Part shown: positions 57,637 to 64,000 of the stretch, in pieces
Numbering within the stretch: position 1 is the first letter of the stretch
Layout: each line of letters opens with the position of its first letter
Source: Misgurnus anguillicaudatus
Taxonomy: Eukaryota > Chordata > Actinopteri > Cypriniformes > Cobitidae
DNA length: 64,000 nucleotides
Direction: 5' to 3'
NCBI RefSeq assembly: GCF_027580225.2
Contig: NC_073348.2
Span: 30,475,001-30,539,000, forward strand
The notes under the pieces: model-generated
What the model was told of the DNA's origin: nothing
What the model saw: only the letters and a program-made list of their open reading frames with translations
Databases searched by the model: none
Position numbers and translations under genes: made by a program

Positions 57637-58003
57637 GGTTCACACCAGAAGCGATAGAGGCGGCAAGCGCGAGTGATTTACATGTTAAGTCAATGCAATG
57701 ACGCGAATTGAGCGTTGCCATGGGAAACGCGCGAGTTGAAAAATCTGAACTTTGGCCGATATCCGCGCTGCGTTAACCAATCAGGACCTTGCTGTAGTAG
57801 TGACATGATTACAGGAAGTGAGCGGAGTCTCAGCTGAGTAGCAGAAACCCCTCCCATGATGCAAATTTTCGCGTGAATGTCTCGAATGACTAGAATTTCA
57901 TGCGCAAATGAAGAGAGTAAATTCAAATGTTCAAGCGTCCAGCTACGCACGAATAGCGTGTTTTTGCCGCCTCTACTGCGCCTGATGTGAATGCACCATA
58001 AGA
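57637..58003 (+). repeat. Repeat D, copy 2
   Basis: GGTTCACACCAGAAGCGATA at the left mirrors CTGCGCCTGATGTGAATGC at the right. It follows copy 1 in the same orientation after only 24 bp. The minus frames at 57421-57609 and 57690-58007 are read-through of D. Confidence 0.85.
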
Positions 58004-58599
58004 CCATGGTTAGGTCACAATATCTAAATAATTTTAAATCTTCTTAACATAATTCATTACCGCACATTTATTATGAACAATAACAGTGCATGTTTTCAGT
58101 ATAGACCGTTTCATCGACGCGATAAGCGTCTGGTCCGAACTTTACTTCTGGTTTCTGTATGTTTAATGGTCTGACTAGTTGCTGAAACTGAACTCTTAAA
58201 CAAATACCTCGTCAAAAATAACAAATATTTTGGGTTCCTATGTAATCTACGTGTTGTTTATTTTGCTTGTTATATAAATAAACTACTTTAAAAAGACTTT
58301 GTTGTTATTTATTCTAAGCTGAGTTTACCGGAAGTTACTGTACGTGATGACCACGAAAGCTGCGTGTTAATGTTGTTACTGCTGAAACCATCAATAGATA
58401 AACGTAAACTGGGAAGAAAGCAGCAGGACATTTCCATTTAAAGAGACACACACAAAAACAGCACTTTTCCCAAAAATGAGCATTTAATTAATGATCTATA
58501 TGGTGTTTGGACTTGAAACTTTACAGGCACATTCTGGGGACACCTGAGACTACGATTACAGTACATTTTGAAAAATTGCCATATTAGGTGACCTTTAAA

Positions 58600-59183
58600 G
58601 TATCCTCCTGTGCAACAACTATTATTTGCTTCATTATAAAAATATTCAGGGATGGAAATAATTTTAAGTGAATGCCACTACCATAGCAGATAAATTCACC
58701 AGGGAGATGACACAAAAAATCATTAACATAACACAAATTTATAATAACTAGCAAACAACACACTGAAGATCACAAAACATCATCTTATTAACATAAAAAC
58801 AACCTGCGGACTCAGACAAGGTTATTTGAAGTGACATTGCCAGACATTGCTACATATGCTACTGTTGTCTTATCAGTGTGACTTTCTACCCTAAGGGTTT
58901 ACAACCGAAAAACTAAGAGTGCAAATAATTCCCATTTCCAGCTTTGTATTTTGTCTCATTAACATTTCCTGTACGCTGTTAGCAAACGCCTTCATACCAA
59001 AGTGACTTACAGCTTCATTATTTATTCTAAAGGTGAGACAAATAAATGAATTACACTGCAAGCAGGAGGAAAAGCTGTTACCTGGTGAGTGCACTTGATT
59101 TACTTCGCTGACTCAAACTGTTATTTATTTATTTTTGCTTAAAGATTGCTGGAAGGAAACGACCCTTGTGTTATTCTTTATTC
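58600..59183. other. Mostly unique DNA with a SINE tail trace
   Basis: AGCAAACGCCTTCATACC with AAAGTGACTTACAGCTTCATT at 58980-59018 resembles the minus-strand tail of the fish SINE. The rest is unassigned. Confidence 0.45.
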
Positions 59184-59230
59184 TTTGGTGAAACTACTAC
59201 ATATACATATACATTTATACATATACATAT

Positions 59231-59769
59231 TAGGGGTGGGCGGATCGATCTAAATATCGATAGTATCGATGCCAACACTGGTATTGGTATCAGATCGATA
59301 CAATTGTAATTGAATCGATACTTCAATTTAAATATCTCTCCTCTATGTTCATTATAATTTGCTCGTGTCTTCTACCTCTACAATCCTGAGCAAACGTTGC
59401 TTTCACATCCTGGCCCACTTTGCTACTCCTTCCCCTCCTGCTGCTCTGCTGTGATTCGTTGTTGTGTTGTCACGTGACTCACTGACACAACGCGCCGAGG
59501 AGCAGCGAAGTGAGAGATCAGGATGGCCGAGAGGAAGAGAAGCGTTGTTTGGAGCTATTTTACGGCTCTAAATAATAATACTGTAACTTGATAAGTGTAA
59601 AAAGTAATAATTGTGTGCACTTTATTTCATTTGCTTTTAAAACCAGAAAAAAAGGGAGAGATTTTTTTTTTTTTAAGTAAAAAGTATCGGATTGGTATCG
59701 GAATCTGCAATACTCTATATGTATTTGGTATCGGATCGATACCAAATTTTGCAGTATCGCCCACCACTA
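59231..59769 (+). mobile_element. hAT MITE with BED-finger-like start, TSD ATACATAT
   Basis: The ends TAGGGGTGGGCGGATCGAT and CAGTATCGCCCACCACTA are imperfect inverted repeats. ATACATAT is repeated perfectly at 59223-59230 and 59770-59777, although the host is itself an ATACAT microsatellite, which weakens this evidence. Subterminal GATCGATAC and GGTATCGG words are typical. A 22-codon frame at 59523 looks like the start of a hAT transposase. 539 bp. Confidence 0.85.
59523..59591 (+). pseudogene. hAT transposase N-terminal fragment (BED-like)
   Basis: The frame reads MAERKRSVVWSYFTAL and then runs into asparagines and a stop. BED-type zinc fingers of hAT transposases and their host derivatives usually begin with [KR]-x-x-x-V-W-x-[YH]-F, the first conserved aromatic positions of this DNA-binding module. 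The cysteine and histidine zinc ligands that should follow are missing. The fragment sits between typical hAT ends, which supports a transposase origin over chance. It is far too short to work. Confidence 0.6.
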
Positions 59770-59889
59770 ATACATATACACATATACATATACATATACA
59801 CATATACATATATGTGTATATGTATATGTGTATATGTATATGTATAAATGTATGAATGTATAAATGTATATGTAGTAGTTTCACCAAAA

Positions 59890-59895
59890 ATATAT

Positions 59896-59956
<61 letters not shown>

Positions 59957-59957
59957 T
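59890..59957. repeat. (CACATA)n microsatellite
   Basis: A run of ATACACATACACATACAC-type units. Minus-strand frames rich in CV or YV are produced only by this repeat. Confidence 0.95.
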
Positions 59958-60444
59958 ACCTACTTATCTACCAAGTGGGGACGTATGACTGAACACCCTA
60001 CCTTTGGGTACACCCCTTTCTGAAGGGTCTAGAGACAAAATAAAGATATCTCTGCACTACTGGAAATGCCCTCATTACAGATATCAGTTGATATTTTCAA
60101 TAAAAGCCTTCTTTCCAGACCTGACATTTTGCCTTCACTTTGGGGACAGTATTTTTTATGTCCAATTTGAGGACAAACACAAACTCTGATCTAGTCGACT
60201 TTTGAGGACAATGGTGATACACAAACTCTGATTATGTTAACCTTTGAGGACTTTAAGATTATGCTGTATATGACTCACTCTAATAAGCAACATTACAATT
60301 CAAAGTTCAAAATACTGACTTGAAAACAGCCTAGTGCAGATATACAGCGGTTACAGTTAAGTTCTTCTATTATTTAGTGATTATTGATTGGTAAGCTGAT
60401 TTTATGAATATATACTACTTCAACATACATAAAAGACAGGAATT
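59958..60444. other. Unique DNA with diverged minisatellite units
   Basis: 60165-60255 contains TTTGAGGACAA and GATACACAAACTCTGATTA, decayed versions of the 43-bp unit that is amplified from 60781. Confidence 0.55.
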
Positions 60445-60452
60445 GCCTAGTT

Positions 60453-60638
60453 CAGCGGTTCTCAACTCCACTCCCGGAGGCCCACCGCTCCGCACATTTT
60501 GTATGTTTCTCTTATCTGACAGACTTAGTTTAGTTCATGGTGATCTCAACTAATGATTTGAATCAGGTGTGTTAAATAAGGGAGACTTAGAAAATGTGCA
60601 GAGCAGCGGGCCCCCAGGAATAACGTTGAGAACCACCG
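60453..60638. mobile_element. hAT MITE (CAGCGGTTCTCAAC ends)
   Basis: CAGCGGTTCTCAACTCCACTC at the left mirrors AACGTTGAGAACCACCG at the right; CACCGCTCCGCACATTTT pairs with AAAATGTGCAGAGCAGCGGG. Flanks GCCTAGTT (60445-60452) and GCCCAGTT (60639-60646) match in 7 of 8. 186 bp. Confidence 0.9.
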
Positions 60639-60780
60639 GCCCAGTTAATGTCAATAGACCAAAATTATTGCTTTCTTGAAATCCAAGACTCTGGTGATAC
60701 ACAAATTCATATTTTAAGTCACTTTGGGCAGTCTGGTCATACACAATTCATACACAACAACATAATATAAATTCACTTTG

Positions 60781-61676
60781 GTTGAAACACAAACTTGGAT
60801 TGTAAGTCACTTTGAGGACTTTGGTTGATACACAAACTCAGATTTTAGGTCACTTTGAGGACTTTGGTTGACACACAAACTCAGATTTTAAGTCACTTTG
60901 GGGACTTTGTTGATACACAAAGTCAGATTTTAAGTCACTTTGGGGACTTTGGTTGATACACAAACTCAGATTTTAAGTCACTTTGAGGACTTTGGTTGAT
61001 ACACAAAGTCAGATTTTAAGTTACTTTGAGGACTTTGGTTGATACACAAACTCAGATTTTAAGTCACTTTGGGGACTTTGTTGATACACAAAGTCAGATT
61101 TTAAGTCACTTTGGGGACTTTGGTTGATACACAAACTCAGATTTTAAGTCACTTTGAGGACTTTGTTTGATACACAAAGTCAGATTTTAAGTCACTTTGG
61201 GGACTTTGGTTAATACACAAAGTCAGATTTTAAGTTACTTTGGGGACTTTGGTTGATACACAAACTCAGATTTTAAGTCACTTTGAGGACTTTGGTTGAT
61301 ACACAAAGTCAGATTTTAAGTCACTTTGGGGACTTTGGTTGATACACAAACTCAGATTTTAAGTCACTTTGAGGACTTTGTTTGATACACAAAGTCAGAT
61401 TTTAAGTCACTTTGGGGACTTTGGTTCATACACAAACTCAGATTTTAAGGCACTTTGAGGACTTTGGTTGATACACAAAGTCAGATTTTTAGTCACTTTG
61501 GGGACTTTGGTTGATACACAAACTCAGATTTTAAGTCACTTTGAGGACTTTGGTTGATACACAAACTCAGATTTTAAGTCACTTTGAGGACTTTGGTTGA
61601 TACACAAACTCAGATTTTAGGTCACTTCAGGGTCTCTGGTCATACACAAACTCAGATTTTAAGTCACTTTGAGGAC
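60781..61676. repeat. 43-bp minisatellite, about 21 units
   Basis: The unit is GATACACAAACTCAGATTTT followed by AAGTCACTTTGAGGACTTTG and GTT. Two unit types differ at two sites: AAACTCAG with GAGGAC, and AAAGTCAG with GGGGAC. From about 60900 to 61530 they mostly alternate, giving an 86-bp higher-order period. Two units are 42 bp. Decayed units extend left to about 60660 and 60165. No open frame crosses it. Confidence 0.95.
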
Positions 61677-63007
61677 TACAAGAAAACAAGGAAAAATGAC
61701 TTCCAAACCATTTATTTACCATGCAAATGCATGCTATAAATGTCAGAAGTTTTAGGCAATACCAGTAACAGCACTTAACCATAAACACAGTTACTTAAAA
61801 GTTAAGTGCATTTTAGTTTGCCAATAAAAGTGTCAGTATAAAATATAGGACAGTATAATCAATGAAACTGATATGAACTCTTTCACTCTTTTCTTCACCT
61901 TTACTTTCTTGCCTTCTACCTTGCTCCTCCCACTTCACTTTCCTTTTGCTCCTCCCTCTTCTCTTTTATCTTTGCTTCTCCTTTTATCTCTTTACTTTCA
62001 GTTCACTCAATTAACTTCTGTCTACATTGAACAATTGTAATTACAATTAAAGGAAATAAACAATACTGACATATTTTAAAAGTGCATATAGAACAGAATA
62101 TGTTGACAGAAAAAAATAGCAACATGTAAACATATAACAACATGTAAACATGCATGTAAACAAAGAATGAAAATTAGAAATTTGTCAGTTCAGCTTGTTC
62201 TTTTTGCTTTCCTCAGCTTTTTACAGAAATTATCGTCTAACCATTACATTCAATCCTCTCTCTTCTCCTGTCTTGCTTACCTCATCCTCATTAATATTCT
62301 GTTTCCTCCTGTACTCAAACAAATTCTCCCTCTTCATACACCTTTACTCTTCCTTACTATTTTCTATGACGTTAAAAAGTGGACAAAAGTCTGCAAGCAT
62401 GTGAATCAAGCGCGCATGCAAATTACAGCAGCACGAGCACAGTGACAAAGCTTGCACGTAAAATAGAAACCTGCAGAAATCGCAAAGCCCACAGTCGAAC
62501 ACAAAAACCAAGACTGTGCGCGTAAATCAACACTTACGAGGGGAATAACAAACCCCTCGAGTACAAATAGTTTGCTCACGCGCAGCCGATCTGCTTGCGC
62601 GAGCTACGATTCTACACGCGCGAGAATATCATTCTACACGCGCGCAAATCAGTTTATCACTCAGGGCGCGGGGCACCACGACTCTGTGACATCAAATGCC
62701 ATTGGCCCCTGCTACTACTGTTGTGATTGGCTGTTGCTGTTGCTGCCGCCTCAAGTGTTTAAAATCTTTTTTACAGTATATGCTTATGCTTAAAACGTAT
62801 TGAGATAATATTTCTTTCCAAACAGCTTTATAAGTATAATACATGTTTTATAATCATAATCTAGTCAATTTAATAGTCAGGCTTGAGGATTCACATTAGT
62901 TGTTCAAACGTAAAACGAGAGGATAAGGAAGAACGGCTGAGCACCACTAGACTAACAGTCCATAATAATTGATTGAACAATAATAATTGAACAGGATTAC
63001 TAATTAT
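61677..63007. other. Unique DNA with a CpG-rich segment
   Basis: 61890-62030 and 62190-62360 are pyrimidine-rich (CTTTTATCTTTGCTTCTCC). 62400-62720 is CpG-rich, with ATTCTACACGCGCG repeated at 62609-62622 and 62631-62644 and two CCAAT-related sites (CCATTGGCC, GATTGGC) near 62698-62732. Frames at 62167-62445 and 62195-62404 come from the pyrimidine tract. Confidence 0.5.
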
Positions 63008-64000
63008 TTACTTTGATTAAGGGAAGTTAAAATTGTTAACATAAGACTTGTTACTTGTTACAAATTACAATTATTTGAATGCAATATAATGAATGCAATA
63101 TAATCTTAAAATAGACAAATTAGGATTTTTTTTACATCATGTTAAAAAATAATAATTATAAAACGGGCAGTTTTGGTCGTTCATTCTGAATCTGACAGAG
63201 TGGTTGAAAAATATATATCGTCAATTAAAAGAAAATGCTTCCCTGATTTGATCAGTGCAGTTAATAATTTAAGTAGTTGCAGAAATTAGTATTTTCTACA
63301 ATTTTAAAAACTTGCGTCTCATTACAGCTTTTACTACAAAGCAAAAATACAAAGTAATTTTGCCTCCAAATTGTAGTGATTAACCAATATGAACAATATA
63401 TTAAACATGATTATAAATATGAAAATATGATGAAAATATGATTAAAGACTGTGGTGTTTATTTTCATAAATTAACATTCCTCTAATTTATACATAAACAT
63501 TTATTTCGTGCAACTGTTGAAGTGTGGATCAAATATGTTTGGAAGCATGCTTAAATTTACCTGCCAGCGTTTTTAAAAGAGTTGCCACCCAGCTTTAGTT
63601 TAATGCCTTCCAGAAAATTTTTCTTCTTTAAATATATAAACATCAAATATATGAAATGAAAGAACAGACCCTCTGCTTTCAAACAAACAAAAAATATGTT
63701 TCATCCTGAATGCATCAGTGTTTAAGTTGGGTAAGCATTTTCTTTTAATTGACGATATATATTTTTCAACCAGTCTGTCAGATTCAGAATGAACGACCAG
63801 AACTGCCCGTTTTATAATTATTATTTTTGAACATGATGTAAAAAATCCTAATTTGTCTGTTTTAAGATTATATTGCATTCATTACATTATATTCAAATAA
63901 TTGAAATTACCAACATTATTATTAACAGGAAAATATTCAGTATTAGGTCAATTCCAGCAGTCTTATGTTAACAATTTTAACCTCCCTTAATCAAAGTAAA
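63008..64000. repeat. Large inverted repeat cut by window edge
   Basis: Left arm 63008-63243 (TTTACTTTGATTAAGGGAAG ... ATTAAAAGAAAATGCTT) is mirrored by right arm ~63735-64000 (AAGCATTTTCTTTTAATTGA ... CCCTTAATCAAAGTAAA). Much of the arms is over 90% identical; the right arm has about 35 bp (AGTATTAGGTCAATTCC region) that the left lacks. The loop is about 490 bp of AT-rich DNA. The 92-codon minus frame at 63600-63878 partly overlaps the right arm and is not a gene. Confidence 0.9.

Larger units (their letters stand above)
57251..58599. mobile_element. MITE T, interrupted by two D repeats
   Basis: The ends TTTAAAGGTCATCTAATATG and CATATTAGGTGACCTTTAAA mirror each other. The right portion shares CATTCTGGGGACACC and AATGATCTATATGG with repeat B, so the families are related. 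D copies occupy 57373-58003. TATAGACCGTTTCATCGACG near 58105 may mark another insertion. Confidence 0.8.
59184..59887. mobile_element. Microsatellite palindrome with unique ends
   Basis: TTTGGTGAAACTACTACATA at 59184 mirrors TATGTAGTAGTTTCACCAAA ending at 59887. Between them lie ATACAT and ATGTAT repeats, changing strand near 59811 (ATACATATATGTGTAT). A hAT MITE sits in the left microsatellite arm. Without it the palindrome is about 157 bp. Confidence 0.8.

Noticed and set aside
59613..59957. Frames rich in Tyr-Val, Cys-Val or His-Ile
   Set aside because: Products of reading through the ATACAT and CACATA microsatellites.
60781..61676. Regular repeats that might suggest a CRISPR array
   Set aside because: Units are contiguous with no unique spacers, and the DNA is eukaryotic; it is a minisatellite.
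63600..63878. 92-codon minus-strand frame
   Set aside because: Partly inside the right arm of an inverted repeat and AT-driven; the other arm does not preserve it.

Overview
The window looks like non-coding DNA from a teleost fish, most probably a cyprinid (carp or zebrafish relatives). This is an inference from the repeat types: a Tc1 relic of the kind common in zebrafish, tRNA-derived SINEs with typical fish tails, many palindromic MITEs, and several hAT MITEs. I could not identify the species. I recognise no complete host protein-coding gene, rRNA gene or functional tRNA gene. The longest open frames (156, 138, 132 and 109 codons) match no protein I know, and the 138-codon one lies inside a repeat. 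The locus is probably a large intron or a gene desert.

Layout. 1-5.7 kb: unique DNA, a Tc1 relic split by a 902-bp unknown element, a SINE, and palindromic repeat A1. 5.7-9.8 kb: unique DNA with one weak exon-like block, then a hAT MITE with perfect ends and a second hAT MITE lodged in a GGGTTGGG-type repeat. 9.8-17.7 kb: dense MITEs, including one with a short THAP-like first exon and splice donor. 17.7-29.9 kb: unique blocks alternating with palindromic TTAA-type repeats. 29.9-38.6 kb: heavily nested DNA, including a four-deep stack at 36.5-37.7 kb and a repeat present three times at 32.4-34.2 kb. 38.6-47.1 kb: repeat A3 split by a 1,232-bp hAT element with a perfect 8-bp duplication, then unique DNA. 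47-55 kb: SINEs, AT-rich inverted repeats, E, U, F, B and R repeats, and a strong candidate regulatory block near 52 kb. 55-64 kb: unique DNA, repeat T with two D copies inside, a microsatellite palindrome holding a hAT MITE with a BED-finger-like start, a 43-bp minisatellite, and a large inverted repeat cut by the right edge.

Insertion order can be read directly from nesting: at least eleven repeats are interrupted by younger ones, five with convincing target-site duplications. Letters A-W are labels for repeats recognised within this window, not database names. Edges without a visible duplication are approximate by roughly 5-30 bp. Family assignments rest on recognition and terminal structure, not on database searches.
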